Assembly (NCBI RefSeq): GCF_000350165.1
Contig: NZ_CAUI01000023.1
Location: 620,001-684,000 of the forward strand
From: Halanaerobium saccharolyticum subsp. saccharolyticum DSM 6643
GTDB taxonomy: Bacteria; Bacillota; Halanaerobiia; Halanaerobiales; Halanaerobiaceae
DNA: 64,000 nucleotides
Direction of reading: 5' to 3'
The position numbers were made by a program, and so were the translations under genes. The notes under the pieces are model-generated. The model saw only the letters and a list, made by a program, of their open reading frames with translations. It did not search any database and had not been told where the DNA came from. Positions 1-8,988 of this stretch are shown in pieces; the first letter of the stretch is position 1, and each line of letters starts with the position of its first letter.

Positions 1-186
1 TATTATTTCTCTTTTATCCACTCTAAAAACCCTTTCTCTTATAAAGTTAAATTAAACTTCCTTATTTTTTTATCATCTATTTATTTATATTCACTTAATA
101 TCAGCAAAAATATTTAAAATTTTATCTATATAATTGTAATTATTTTAAATTTAATTAAAATATTACATTTAGTTATTATAATCAAA

Positions 187-222
187 AAAGCCCTGACCAC
201 TTAAAAAAGCAATCAGGGCTTT
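187..222 (-). terminator. Terminator of first cold-shock gene
   Basis: A 10-bp perfect stem (AAAGCCCTGA with TCAGGGCTTT) encloses a 16-nt loop. It lies 29 bp past the stop of the cold-shock gene at 251-454 and has T residues on the minus-strand exit side. The remaining 186 bases to the left edge hold no gene that I can see. Confidence 0.8.
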
Positions 223-250
223 CAATTCTATTATAAAACTATTATTTGCT

Positions 251-454
251 TTATAACTTAACGATGTTAGCAGCTTGTGGGCCGCGATCGCCTTCTACGA
301 TTTCAAATTCTACTTCCTGACCTTCTTCAAGGTTTTTGAAACCTTCTTCTTCAATAGCTGAGAAGTGTGCGAACACGTCGTCTCCGTCTTCTCTTTCAAT
401 AAAGCCAAAACCTTTTTTCCCATCAAACCACTTAACTGTTCCTGTGTAAATCAT
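251..454 (-). CDS. Cold-shock protein (CspA/CspB family)
   Basis: This 67-residue single cold-shock domain is an OB-fold that binds single-stranded RNA or DNA and keeps mRNA unfolded. The RNP1 motif (KGFGFIE, residues 14-20) and RNP2 motif (VFAHFSAI, residues 27-34) are intact, and the length is exactly that of the family. It is nearly identical to the gene at 716-919, differing at one residue (Glu versus Asp, residue 37), so the two are a recent tandem duplication. The ATG start follows an AGGAGG site. Its own promoter and terminator make it a single-gene unit. Confidence 0.95.
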   Translation of the reverse strand: MIYTGTVKWFDGKKGFGFIEREDGDDVFAHFSAIEEEGFKNLEEGQEVEFEIVEGDRGPQAANIVKL

Positions 455-517
455 TAAATTATTCCTCCTATTATTAACGATGGAATTGTTACTTGTTTTT
501 TGTTTTCCATCTTTTAC

Positions 518-546
518 AGTTTAGCATTATTATATGCTTCTGTCAA
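518..546 (-). promoter_or_regulatory. Promoter and leader of first cold-shock gene
   Basis: On the minus strand there is TTGACA, a 17-bp spacer and TAAACT. The untranslated leader that follows carries GATGGAA and TTCCATC as an inverted pair just before the ribosome binding site. The same leader layout precedes the second cold-shock gene, so the hairpin is probably part of cold-dependent expression (inference). Confidence 0.7.
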
Positions 547-658
547 CTGTTATTTAAAATTATATTTTTATAACATTAATTTTCTCTTTTATAGATCGAC
601 ATTTAGCCGACCAAACTCTTTTTGTGTTCTAGTTTACATTCTTATAAAGCAGCTTTAG

Positions 659-690
659 AAAAGCTCTGTCCAATTAAATGAACAGAGCCT
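659..690 (-). terminator. Terminator of second cold-shock gene
   Basis: On the minus strand, AGGCTCTGTTC pairs with GGACAGAGCTT around a short loop, followed by TTTC. It lies 26 bp after the stop of the gene at 716-919. Confidence 0.7.
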
Positions 691-715
691 TAAATTCATA
701 AAACTATTTTATGCT

Positions 716-919
716 TTATAATTTAACGATATTAGCAGCTTGTGGGCCGCGATCGCCTTCTACGATTTCGAATTCTACTTCTTGACCTTCTTCAAGGTTT
801 TTGAAACCGTCTTCTTCAATAGCTGAGAAGTGTGCGAACACGTCGTCTCCGTCTTCTCTTTCAATAAAGCCAAAACCTTTTTTCCCATCAAACCACTTAA
901 CTGTTCCTGTGTAAATCAT
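716..919 (-). CDS. Cold-shock protein (CspA/CspB family), second copy
   Basis: This 67-residue cold-shock domain protein has the same RNP1 and RNP2 motifs as the copy at 251-454, and nucleotide identity is very high across the whole coding region. It lies in tandem and in the same direction but with an independent promoter and terminator, so the copies are separately controlled. The start is an ATG with an AGGAGG box about 11 nt upstream. Function as an RNA chaperone is family knowledge. Confidence 0.95.
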   Translation of the reverse strand: MIYTGTVKWFDGKKGFGFIEREDGDDVFAHFSAIEEDGFKNLEEGQEVEFEIVEGDRGPQAANIVKL

Positions 920-982
920 TAAATAAATTCCTCCTAATTTTTAACAATGGAAATGTTTCTTGTTTTTTTCTCCATCTCCCAT

Positions 983-1011
983 AGTATAGCATTCTGATAT
1001 AACTCTGTCAA
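983..1011 (-). promoter_or_regulatory. Promoter of second cold-shock gene
   Basis: On the minus strand there is TTGACA, a 17-bp spacer and TATACT, a near-consensus housekeeping promoter. The downstream leader again contains an inverted ATGGA/TCCAT pair before the AGGAGG site, matching the first copy. Confidence 0.75.
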
Positions 1012-1039
1012 GGGTTATTTAAAATTATTTTGATATATC

Positions 1040-1885
1040 TCATTTTTTCGCTAAAAAATCTAATAGTTTATTATTCCGTTTTACTTTAGATTTTCCAAGC
1101 CAGATTAAGTGACCCCAAAAATCATCAGCATAGATTTCCGATTCTTTTATATTCACTGCTGCATATTCTGCATGCTTAAAAGAAACTGATTGATCATATT
1201 TACTGTGCATTATTAAAGTAGGGATTTCTATTTTCTGCAGCACTTCTTTTGCTGTCTGGTGTTCAAGATCATAGATAAAACCATTATCTGAACCATAACG
1301 GTTTGTCATTTCAACTAATTCTTTTATATCAGAACTCTCCATTTGATTCATAACTTCTTTTATCGAGAGGGTTGAAAACTGAGATAAAAATATTTTTGCA
1401 AAAAACTTAGGAAAGTTATTAGCGAGCTTGCGCAGCATAAACCAGGTAATTTTTTGTATTTTTGGGTTAAAAATAATTTTTCCTACATTATAATCTAAAT
1501 CATTTTTGCTCAACCAGGCTTTAGATGCTGCTGACTCTAAAACTAACTTTTTAACTCTAGCTGGATAATTAGCTGCCAGATAAATTGCAGTTAATCCCCC
1601 TGCAGAAACACCGATTAAATAAACTTTATCTATTTTTAGATAATCTAAAAATTCAACCAAGACTTTTGCGGTTTCAGCTGCGGTTTTACCAACTTCCACA
1701 TCTGTTCTGCCATAACCGGGACGCGAAGGAGTTAAAATGCTGTAGCCGGCATCTAAAAGAGGTTGATAGCCAAAGTTTTCCTGTGAGTTAGAGTGACCGC
1801 CGTGCAAATTTAAAATTACCGGACCAGCTCCCCGCAAAGTATATTCTATTTTCCCTTTTTCCAGTTTTGCAATCTCACTTTTCAT
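1040..1885 (-). CDS. Alpha/beta hydrolase
   Basis: A serine hydrolase of the alpha/beta fold, about 281 residues. Visible features are the oxyanion-loop motif LHGGHS near the N-terminus, the nucleophile elbow GVSAGG, an acid-bearing segment (HSKYDQSV) and the catalytic His in WGHLIW near the C-terminus. The substrate is unknown; the set of motifs fits small-ester or lactone hydrolases. I chose the ATG at 1885 because it follows a GGGG box and overlaps the stop of the upstream gene by 11 bp, which suggests translational coupling. A longer in-frame start at 1975 would overlap that gene by 100 bp and is unlikely. Confidence 0.8.
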   Translation of the reverse strand: MKSEIAKLEKGKIEYTLRGAGPVILNLHGGHSNSQENFGYQPLLDAGYSILTPSRPGYGRTDVEVGKTAAETAKVLVEFLDYLKIDKVYLIGVSAGGLTAIYLAANYPARVKKLVLESAASKAWLSKNDLDYNVGKIIFNPKIQKITWFMLRKLANNFPKFFAKIFLSQFSTLSIKEVMNQMESSDIKELVEMTNRYGSDNGFIYDLEHQTAKEVLQKIEIPTLIMHSKYDQSVSFKHAEYAAVNIKESEIYADDFWGHLIWLGKSKVKRNNKLLDFLAKK

Positions 1886-2540
1886 TTTTATCAACCCCAT
1901 TAAAGCTTCCAAATTCAAGAAACTCAACCACAAGATCAGCAGTTTCTTCCTGAAAGTGAATATCTTTATGGCCATAAGGTAAAACTATAAAATCTTTTAA
2001 ACCAGGAATTCTAACAGATTTTACTCTAATCCTCCCGTCATTTTCTTTGTTTAGAAATCTGCCTAAAAATAAATTGCTTTTATTCCCTGCGATAGCTGCT
2101 ATTTCAAAATCACTGACTGCTACCATCTCTAATTTTTTAACATTTTCAACCCCAATTGAAGCCAGGGTTTTAAAGACAGCTGTTAAAGGCCTAAAATACT
2201 TTTTAGCAAAATAAGCAAGCCGACTCCCGCGATTTGGGGCAGCTATTAAAACTATTCTGCCAATTTTATCTTTATCTTCAGTAACTGCTAAAAACTTTCT
2301 GATTAAAAGTCCACCGGTGCTGTGGCCTACAAAATTAATCTTCTCTCCTGCTTTAGATTCTGCAATGATTTTTTCGACTTCTTTTTTAAAGTGCGGGAGA
2401 GTCGATTTCAACTTTTTAAAAGTCAGGGGCAGATTAACTGTATGCACTTCAAAATTTGCTTTTTCTAGTTTAGTCTTCAAAGCAAACATATCCTTTTCAT
2501 TTTTAAAATAGCCATGAACTAAAACAACTTTTTTCTTCAT
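1875..2540 (-). CDS. Lipase-like alpha/beta hydrolase
   Basis: A 221-residue alpha/beta hydrolase with an N-terminal VLVHGYF oxyanion strand and the lipase-type nucleophile elbow GHSTGG, followed by the AAPNRGSRLA segment seen in triacylglycerol-lipase and PGAP1-like families. The catalytic His is probably in the C-terminal YGHKDIH stretch. There is no signal peptide, so it should be cytoplasmic. The start is the ATG at 2540, because the AAGGAAGGGCGG ribosome binding region lies between it and a TTG farther upstream. It precedes another hydrolase with overlapping ends, so the two are probably co-transcribed. Confidence 0.8.
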   Translation of the reverse strand: MKKKVVLVHGYFKNEKDMFALKTKLEKANFEVHTVNLPLTFKKLKSTLPHFKKEVEKIIAESKAGEKINFVGHSTGGLLIRKFLAVTEDKDKIGRIVLIAAPNRGSRLAYFAKKYFRPLTAVFKTLASIGVENVKKLEMVAVSDFEIAAIAGNKSNLFLGRFLNKENDGRIRVKSVRIPGLKDFIVLPYGHKDIHFQEETADLVVEFLEFGSFNGVDKNEK

Positions 2541-2575
2541 TTTAACCTGCCGCCCTTCCTTAAGCAATGATAGTT

Positions 2576-3766
2576 TTACTTTCCAAGCACTGCCGAAATC
2601 AATCTGGATGTCAGTTGTGCTGCTTTTTGCTGCTCAACTTCCTGTTCACTGTTGTTAATTGTTACCGAAACAGCATAAATATCTGATTCTTTTCTTTTCT
2701 GCAGCAGATGCGTAAATTGTAGAACACCCGGCTCTGAACCACCTTTAAATCCAGCCAGAAAATAATTATCTTTATTTACCAGCCCAGAATTTATTTTAAT
2801 CTCCGGCATATATCTTAACTGATAAATCAACTCTGCCAGCTCTTCAGTGCTGAAATACCATTCCAGTTGATCAATTAAAATCGGTTTATTGTCAACTTCA
2901 ATGTTAGTAAGCTTACTCTTTGAAAGCTCAGTTAGAATATCTCGTTTTTCTGCCAAATTTGCATTTAAATAACGTTCTTTGAGCTGATTAGCGTCAGAAA
3001 ATTTTAGCATAAAAAATTCTCTGGTCTTTAAAAATGGAAGATTTAGATCATCTAGACCGCTTTCCAGTTTTTCTCTACCTAAATAATCAATTAAATGATC
3101 TGTTGCAGTATTATCACTCTGAGAAATCATTAAGCTGCTTAACGTTTTTAAAGTCAGCGGTGTACCGACTGTCCAATCCTGTAAAATTCCGGAAGGCAGT
3201 GATTTATTTTTAGCTTTTAATTCTATTACATCACTCCAGCTTTTATCACTATCTTCAATTTCTTCATATAATCTCCTTAAAACATGTAATTTAAAAGTAG
3301 AACCTACTGCTAACTTTTTTTGATCATTATAGCTAAATACTCTTTCCTGATTGTTTTTGATTACTGAAATTGAAAGTTCACCTGGAAGTTCTTTCAAATC
3401 TGCTAAAATAGCATCTAGATTATCTTCTGCCAGGGTATAATTTCCAAACCAGAGCCCAATTATTTTATCTTCTTCATTTAAGCTTATCTGAGCTGGAGCA
3501 CTACCCTTTTTAAACTGCAGACTATATCCTTCCTCAGTTTGTTTTGCTGATTGAACAGCTCCTAAGGCACTTCCATACTGATTGACAATTGCTTCAATCT
3601 GATTTAAGGAAACCTGTTCTAAAAAAGAATCTGCAAATAGAGACTCCAGATTTTCTTTTTCCCCTCTAAAAATATCCTGCAACACTTCCACTTCTGAAGC
3701 CGCCATAACTGTCCCAGACAAAATTAAGGAAAAAAACAGAATACAAATTATTAAATTAACTTTCAA
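2576..3766 (-). CDS. Exported class A beta-lactamase-fold serine hydrolase
   Basis: A 396-residue protein. The signal peptide (residues 1-22, ending VMAA) is followed by a cystatin-like domain of about 85 residues, like the N-terminal domain of LpqF/ORF12-type proteins. The rest is a beta-lactamase/transpeptidase fold with the three expected motifs in order: STFK (active Ser and Lys), SDN, and KGGSEPG in the KTG position. The class A omega-loop glutamate motif is not obvious, so a true antibiotic-hydrolysing role is doubtful and an esterase or cell-wall role is as likely. The gene lies 8 bp past the hydrolase at 2540 and 36 bp from the flavodoxin gene, so a small operon is possible. Confidence 0.75.
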   Translation of the reverse strand: MKVNLIICILFFSLILSGTVMAASEVEVLQDIFRGEKENLESLFADSFLEQVSLNQIEAIVNQYGSALGAVQSAKQTEEGYSLQFKKGSAPAQISLNEEDKIIGLWFGNYTLAEDNLDAILADLKELPGELSISVIKNNQERVFSYNDQKKLAVGSTFKLHVLRRLYEEIEDSDKSWSDVIELKAKNKSLPSGILQDWTVGTPLTLKTLSSLMISQSDNTATDHLIDYLGREKLESGLDDLNLPFLKTREFFMLKFSDANQLKERYLNANLAEKRDILTELSKSKLTNIEVDNKPILIDQLEWYFSTEELAELIYQLRYMPEIKINSGLVNKDNYFLAGFKGGSEPGVLQFTHLLQKRKESDIYAVSVTINNSEQEVEQQKAAQLTSRLISAVLGK

Positions 3767-3802
3767 CTAATCTCACCTCATTTATTGCTGTTCTCAGCGA
3801 TT

Positions 3803-4336
3803 TTAAACTTTAAAATACTCCACTATCTCCCTGATATTCTCACGCTCTGTAAAATCAACCGGCTCCTCATATGCTGCAAGCATGCCTTTTTCTTCTTCCG
3901 TCAGTTTTTCCCCTTTGTTCTTTTTACTGTTTAATTTCCATTTCATAATACCCATTAATACTTTATCTTTAAATCCTAATTTGCTATAATTGAATCCGCC
4001 ACGAAGATAGAAAAATTTAAAATATTTCTGCTCTTTTTCAGTAAAATTTTTATTTTTCACTTCTTCAATAATTTCATTTTTAGCTGGTGAGGCTCCAGTT
4101 GCAAAAACAGCAGTTTTCTTAGCTTCAAGTATTTTTATATTCTTTTTGATGAAATCTGCTCCTTTAATTCCTACTGCATAAAGACTGCCGCCAAAAATAA
4201 GCTGATCGTAGTTTTTTAGTTTTTCTGGTTTAATTTTTCTACCAGGTATTAAATCGGCCTCAAGTTCTTCAGCAATCCACTCAGCATATTTTTTAACAAA
4301 ACCAGTTTTGGACCAGTAAACAATTAGAGTTCTCAT
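3803..4336 (-). CDS. Flavodoxin-domain protein
   Basis: A 177-residue flavodoxin fold. The N-terminal phosphate-binding loop (VYWSKTGFVKKYA) replaces the usual T/S-x-T-G-x-T pattern, and the GGSLYAVGIKG and ATGASP segments correspond to the flavin-contacting loops. It resembles the flavodoxin/HemG-like group (menaquinone-dependent protoporphyrinogen oxidase type), but the exact partner is unknown. It is the first gene of the leftward group 1040-4336. The ATG is preceded by an AAGAGGTT site. Confidence 0.7.
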   Translation of the reverse strand: MRTLIVYWSKTGFVKKYAEWIAEELEADLIPGRKIKPEKLKNYDQLIFGGSLYAVGIKGADFIKKNIKILEAKKTAVFATGASPAKNEIIEEVKNKNFTEKEQKYFKFFYLRGGFNYSKLGFKDKVLMGIMKWKLNSKKNKGEKLTEEEKGMLAAYEEPVDFTERENIREIVEYFKV

Positions 4337-4454
4337 TTGTATAACCTCTTTTCTTAAATATTAAAATTATTAATTAAGCTTTCATCTTTATAATTAACTT
4401 AAAATTATATTTTTCCTGCTTAAATTAAACTTAATTAATATTTCTTGAAAATAA

Positions 4455-4483
4455 TTTAACTGTATTTTTTTAAATGATATAAT
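4455..4483 (+). promoter_or_regulatory. Candidate promoter for CitE-like gene
   Basis: TTTAAC, a 17-bp spacer and TATAAT end 51 bp before the chosen TTG start. The -10 box is consensus but the -35 box is weak, so this is a moderate call. Confidence 0.5.
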
Positions 4484-4533
4484 AAAAACATAAATTGAAT
4501 TTACAAAATATAATTTTACTGGAGGGGAATGAT

Positions 4534-5704
4534 TTGAGACATCACTTATACAATCCTGATTTCAAGTTTGTTAAAGAACCTGCTCAGTTTGATAAAAACA
4601 GCAGCAAAAAATTACTTCAGTTCTGTCTGGGAGCCACTCTTTATACTCCAGGTACAAAAGATTTAAAAGAAAAGTTAATTAATGAAAATAAACTAGCTGG
4701 ATTAACATCTCTAGTTCTAGATTGTGAAGATTCAATTTCAGAGTCTGACTTACATGAAGCCGAAGAAAATATAATTAGTATTTTAGAATATACAGCAAAT
4801 ATGTTAGATAAAGGAAAACTAGATAAATCTGATCTTCCCCTATTATTTATAAGAGTAAGAAATATTGATCATTTTAAACAGTTTTCAAAAAAATTTTCTA
4901 AACAGCATTTAGAAATTATAACTGGGTTTAATTTCCCAAAATTTGATACAAGAAATGCCAAAGAATATCTGAATCAACTTGAAAATTTAAATAATAAATA
5001 TAATAAAAAACTATATGGAATGCCAATCTTGGAAAGTAAAGAACTTGCCTATAAAGAAAAAAGAATTCATAATTTAGTAAATCTAAAAGATATAATTCAA
5101 CCTTATAAAAAATTTATTCTAAATATCAGAGTTGGTGCAACTGATTTTTCATCTCGTTTTTTCTTTAAGAAGGGGGATAAATTTTTCGATTTATGATCTG
5201 ACTGTTGTTAAAGAATGCCTGTCTGATATTATAAATTGTTTTTGTAGAGATGAAGAAGGTTATGTAATTTCTGGACCTGTCTGGGAATATTTTTCTTCAG
5301 CGGATAACTTAAATTTAAATCAGATTGATCAGACAAAAAACAAAGATTTATATTCAAAGTTGTTAAAACATGGAAAATTGATAAACAAAGAGATTGATGG
5401 TCTATTAAGAGAAATAATCTTGGACAGGCTGAATGGATTTATAGGGAAAACTATAATTCATCCTTCTCATATAAGATATGTAAATGCTCTACAAACTGTC
5501 ACTAGGGAAGAATACAGGGATGCCAGACAAATAGTTTCTGAAGATGATGGTGTAATAAAAAGCTACAGTGGTAATAAGATGAACGAGATTAAACCTCACC
5601 GAAGCTGGGCAGAAAGAACAATTTGCAGGGCACAAGCATATGGAGTGATAGAAAATAAAAGTGATTATTTTAAATTAATTTTTAAGAGAAAAGACCAGGA
5701 ATAA
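4534..5704 (+). pseudogene. HpcH/HpaI aldolase, citrate-lyase-beta-like (CitE-like), frameshifted
   Basis: A CitE-like C-C lyase of the HpcH/HpaI TIM-barrel family. The N-terminal LGATLYTPGTK and LVLDCEDSI motifs (the latter with the metal/CoA-side acidic residues) and the central RVGATDFS motif are in the first frame, which stops at 5196. The expected continuation (SLRRGINFSIYDLTVV, then GKTIIHPSHI) is in the next frame and runs to 5704. Removing one T from the TTTTTT run at about 5157-5162 restores a 389-residue protein. The TTG start at 4534 follows GGAGGGGA. The form resembles the CitE-like proteins found with Ter-type biosynthetic genes, though none are nearby. The frameshift could be a true mutation, slippage or a sequencing error. 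Confidence 0.8.
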
Positions 5705-5718
5705 TACCTGGTCTTTTG
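5690..5718 (+). terminator. Terminator of CitE-like gene
   Basis: AAAGACCAGG pairs with CCTGGTCTTT around a 9-base loop. The stem overlaps the stop codon region of the aldolase gene, so it terminates that gene. The T tail after the stem is short. Confidence 0.7.
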
Positions 5719-5782
5719 GAAGGAAGATGTATCGAGAAAAATTATATATTTTAAAATTATAAGCTGCTTTTTGAAATTATAG

Positions 5783-6571
5783 CTAGGTTTTTATGGCATT
5801 TTTAATTTCTTTAGCAAATTTTCCAGCATTTTCAAGCATCTCTGCTTCAGTTTCACCAGCCTGAATGGCTTTAATCAGAGCACTGCCAATAATGATTCCA
5901 TCGGGATAATCAATTATTTTTCTAACCTTTTCTGGGCCATCAATTCCAAAACCAAGTCCCAATGGCAGTTCACCTGCTGCTTTACGAACCCGCTTGAGAT
6001 AGTTTTCTAACTTTGGATAAACTCCCTGCTGCCCATCTCCTGTAGTACCTAAGTGAGCAACACAGTAGAGAAAGCCTGAACTTTTAGCTGTAATTTCTTT
6101 TAAGCGTTGTTTTGAGGTATTGGGGGTTACCAACATAATCTGAGAAACTCCATAATTTTCAAGATACTTTGATAGTTCAGCTTTTTCATCCACAGGTAAA
6201 TCGGGAATAATCACCCCTGAAACACCAGCTTCGGCGATATCGCGGGCAAAATCTTTTTCTCCATAATTTAAAATAGAATTATAATAACCCATCAGCACCA
6301 GCGGTACTTCAACCTGAGCCTGAATTTCATTGATTTTTGCAATCAGCTTTTTTAAAGTAGTTCCAGCTTTTAAGGCTCTTTGAGAAGCCTCCTGAATCAC
6401 CGGTCCATCAGCTAAGGGATCAGAAAAAGGAATCCCAATTTCAATAATATCTACACCTTCAGCCTGCAGTTTATAAATCAATTTTTCGGTCATCTCTAGG
6501 CTGGGATCACCACCACTGATGTAAGTTATTAATGGCTTTTCACCCTGAAATTGTGCCGTTATTTTATTCAT
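5783..6571 (-). CDS. trpA: Tryptophan synthase alpha subunit
   Basis: TrpA, 262 residues, cleaves indole-3-glycerol phosphate to indole and glyceraldehyde 3-phosphate, passing indole to TrpB through the alpha2beta2 tunnel. The two catalytic acids are in place (Glu44 in [12 protein letters not shown] and Asp55 in DPLADGP), and the phosphate-binding GFGIDGPEK and IIGSALIK loops are present. Its start overlaps the trpB stop by 8 bp. It is the last gene of the surviving trpC'-F-B-A segment. No clear terminator follows before the convergent aldolase gene. Confidence 0.97.
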   Translation of the reverse strand: MNKITAQFQGEKPLITYISGGDPSLEMTEKLIYKLQAEGVDIIEIGIPFSDPLADGPVIQEASQRALKAGTTLKKLIAKINEIQAQVEVPLVLMGYYNSILNYGEKDFARDIAEAGVSGVIIPDLPVDEKAELSKYLENYGVSQIMLVTPNTSKQRLKEITAKSSGFLYCVAHLGTTGDGQQGVYPKLENYLKRVRKAAGELPLGLGFGIDGPEKVRKIIDYPDGIIIGSALIKAIQAGETEAEMLENAGKFAKEIKNAIKT

Positions 6572-7748
6572 CCTTTTCTACCTCCTTGACCTTCTTAAAA
6601 TTATTGATGTCTTTATCGCCCCGACCGGAAAGATTAACCACAATTATCTGATCCTGTTCCAGTTCTGGAGCCAATTTTTCTAAATAAGAGAGGGCATGTG
6701 AAGTCTCCAGCGCCGGAATAATACCTTCTTTTTCGCTTAAGAGCTTAAAGGCAGCCACTGCCTCCATATCAGTTGCTGCTTGATAAGTGACCCGCTCAAT
6801 TGATTTTAAATAGCTATGTTCTGGTCCTACTCCCGGATAGTCAAGACCGGCAGAAATAGAATAAGCAGGAATAATCTGACCATCATCATCCTGCAGCAGA
6901 TATGATTTACTGCCGTGTAAAACTCCAACTCTGCCCGCAGACAAAGTAGCTGCATGCTGACCTGTCTCTATCCCCTTACCGGAAGCTTCGATTCCTATCA
7001 TTTTTACTTCCTGATCATCAACAAAGGGATAAAAAAGACCCATCGCATTACTGCCACCACCGACACAGGCTAAAAGATAATCAGGTAGTCTTCCTTCTTG
7101 CTTTTGAATCTGCTTTTTTGTCTCATCCCCAATTATTCTCTGAAAATCTCGCACCATCTCTGGATAGGGATGAGGACCCACTACAGAACCAATAATATAA
7201 TGAGTGTCTTCAACATTTGTTACCCAGTCCCGAATTGCCTCATTTGTTGCATCTTTTAAAGTCTGAGTGCCGCTGGTAACTGGAATAACTTCTGCCCCCA
7301 GCATTTCCATCTTATAGACATTAAGTGCCTGCCGTTCAATATCCTCCGCCCCCATATAAATCTCACAGTCTAAATTAAAACGGGCTGCCACAGTTGCAGT
7401 TGCCACTCCATGCTGGCCGGCACCTGTTTCTGCAATAATTCTTTTTTTACCCATTTTTCTGGCCAACAGAATCTGGCCCAAAGTATTATTTATTTTATGT
7501 GCTCCGGTGTGATTTAAATCTTCTCTTTTTAAATAAATTTTTGCTCCCCCGTAATATTTGGTCAGCTGCTCCGCATAATATAAGGAAGTCGGTCTGCCGC
7601 TGTAATCAGCAAGCAGTGACTTTAATTCATTAATAAATTCCGGATCATCTTTCAATTCTAAGTAAGTTTCTTCCAGCTCATCTAAAGCCGGCATTAATGT
7701 TTCCGGAACAAAACGTCCCCCAAATTCTTCAAAATAACCTCTGCTCAT
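6564..7748 (-). CDS. trpB: Tryptophan synthase beta subunit
   Basis: TrpB, 394 residues, condenses indole and L-serine to L-tryptophan with PLP. The PLP lysine is in HTGAHKINN (Lys85 from the chosen start), the PLP-phosphate loop is [10 protein letters not shown], and the C-terminal NLSGRGDKD stretch is typical of TrpB1. I use the ATG at 7748 because it has an AGGAG site 8 nt upstream and matches the usual [18 protein letters not shown] start; an ATG six codons earlier has no clear site. It lies 48 bp after trpF and overlaps trpA. Confidence 0.97.
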   Translation of the reverse strand: MSRGYFEEFGGRFVPETLMPALDELEETYLELKDDPEFINELKSLLADYSGRPTSLYYAEQLTKYYGGAKIYLKREDLNHTGAHKINNTLGQILLARKMGKKRIIAETGAGQHGVATATVAARFNLDCEIYMGAEDIERQALNVYKMEMLGAEVIPVTSGTQTLKDATNEAIRDWVTNVEDTHYIIGSVVGPHPYPEMVRDFQRIIGDETKKQIQKQEGRLPDYLLACVGGGSNAMGLFYPFVDDQEVKMIGIEASGKGIETGQHAATLSAGRVGVLHGSKSYLLQDDDGQIIPAYSISAGLDYPGVGPEHSYLKSIERVTYQAATDMEAVAAFKLLSEKEGIIPALETSHALSYLEKLAPELEQDQIIVVNLSGRGDKDINNFKKVKEVEKDE

Positions 7749-7796
7749 TTCCTCTACTCCTTTCATTTTTTAAAAGTAATTAATCCTATCTTTATT

Positions 7797-8423
7797 TTAA
7801 TCGTAGAATTTTTTTATTTTTTCCACTGTTTTTCTCACTAAACGATGATTTTTCTTTCCTGGTTTATTTTCGACCTGACTGTTAAGATCAACTGCCCGAG
7901 GATTTAATTTTTCAAGAGCCGCTTCTATATTTTCTACTCCCAGCCCTCCGGCCAGTATATAAGGCAGTTTCAGCTCATTAATCAACTTCCAATCAAAGCT
8001 CTCTCCTGTACCACCAGTCTGGCTGCCGATCTTAGTATCAAATAAAAGATAATCTGCACTCCCTTTATATTTTTTTACCTCAGCCAGATCCTCTTCTCCT
8101 GCAATTGAAATAGCCTTAATACTTTTTAGAACTGTATTTTTAAGCATTTCCGGTTCCTCACTGCCATGAAACTGAATATAATCAAATAATTTACTTCTTT
8201 CAATCTGTTTGACTTCTTCTGCCTTTGGATTGACTACAACTGCTACCCGATTAATAAAGGGCGGCAGATTACGTGTCAGCTCTCTAACCTGATCCAGGCT
8301 AATCTGTCGCGGACTTTTGGCCAGAATAAAGCCCAGAGCATCTACTCCGATATTTACTGCAAAAACAACATCTTCTCTGCGAGTCATACCACAGATTTTG
8401 ATCATAGTTCTGTTTACTAACAA
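7797..8423 (-). CDS. trpF: Phosphoribosylanthranilate isomerase
   Basis: TrpF is a TIM barrel of about 208 residues that converts phosphoribosylanthranilate to its ribulose form. The catalytic Cys is in IKICGMTRRED, the catalytic Asp is in LFDTKIGSQTGGTG, and the C-terminal phosphate-binding ILAGGLGVENI and VDLNSQVE segments are complete. The start is uncertain: a TTG at 8423 has a GAGGTGG box at good distance, a GTG lies three codons upstream at 8432, and the family-typical Met (MIKICGMT) is at 8405. It follows the trpC remnant by 49 bp. Confidence 0.93.
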   Translation of the reverse strand: MLVNRTMIKICGMTRREDVVFAVNIGVDALGFILAKSPRQISLDQVRELTRNLPPFINRVAVVVNPKAEEVKQIERSKLFDYIQFHGSEEPEMLKNTVLKSIKAISIAGEEDLAEVKKYKGSADYLLFDTKIGSQTGGTGESFDWKLINELKLPYILAGGLGVENIEAALEKLNPRAVDLNSQVENKPGKKNHRLVRKTVEKIKKFYD

Positions 8424-8472
8424 AATATCCACCTCACAATATTTAATTAATTATATTTTTTATTACCTAGTT

Positions 8473-8988
8473 TTAAGGCAGACCCAATTCTTTAACTTTT
8501 GCTGCTGGAGATTCTGCTTTCATTAGTGTTTCACCAATCAAAACTCCATCAACACCAATTTCTTTTAAAAAATCTATATCTTCTCTTGTCTTGATTCCGC
8601 TTTCTGCAATCAGATAATGATTATCCCGCTGGCCCAGTCTTTTTAGTTCTTTTGTCAGCTCTGTTGTAGTTTTTAGATCAACACTGAAATCATTCAAATC
8701 ACGATTGTTAATTCCGATAATTTCGGCCTCTGTTTTAAGGACCCGTTCCAACTCATCCAGATTATGAACCTCAACGATCACTTCCAGCTTAAGTTCTCGG
8801 CAGAGAGTCAAAAAGCTCTCCAACTGCTCATTATCTAAAATAGCTGCAATTAAAAGCACCAAATCAGCTCCGATAAAAAAGCTTTCATAAATCTGTAATG
8901 GATCAATAATAAATTCTTTGCGTAAAATTGGCAGTTCAGTCAGCTCTCTCATCTGCTGTAGAATCTGATTACTTCCCTGAAAAAATTT
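8473..8988 (-). pseudogene. trpC: 3' remnant of indole-3-glycerol-phosphate synthase
   Basis: This encodes the C-terminal 171 residues of TrpC (family length about 260). The open frame starts at the TrpC-typical KFFQGSNQILQQM, continues through the conserved LPILRKEFIIDP, and carries the later motifs EVHNLDEL, GINNRDL, AESGI and VLIGETLMKA. Going upstream, the frame meets a TAG at 8989-8991 and TrpC similarity stops there. The missing 90 or so residues include the N-terminal phosphate-binding and substrate lysine region, so this fragment should not be active even if it starts at the internal ATG at 8952. The sequence immediately upstream belongs to the HEPN cassette gene. Confidence 0.9.

Noticed and set aside
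2576-3766. A drug-resistance beta-lactamase
   Set aside because: The SxxK, SDN and KGG motifs are present, but a class A catalytic Glu motif is not evident and an extra N-terminal domain is present; only the fold can be called.
8473-8952. A short functional TrpC starting at the internal ATG at 8952
   Set aside because: No ribosome binding site precedes it, TrpC similarity continues upstream of it to 8988, and the N-terminal third needed for activity is missing.
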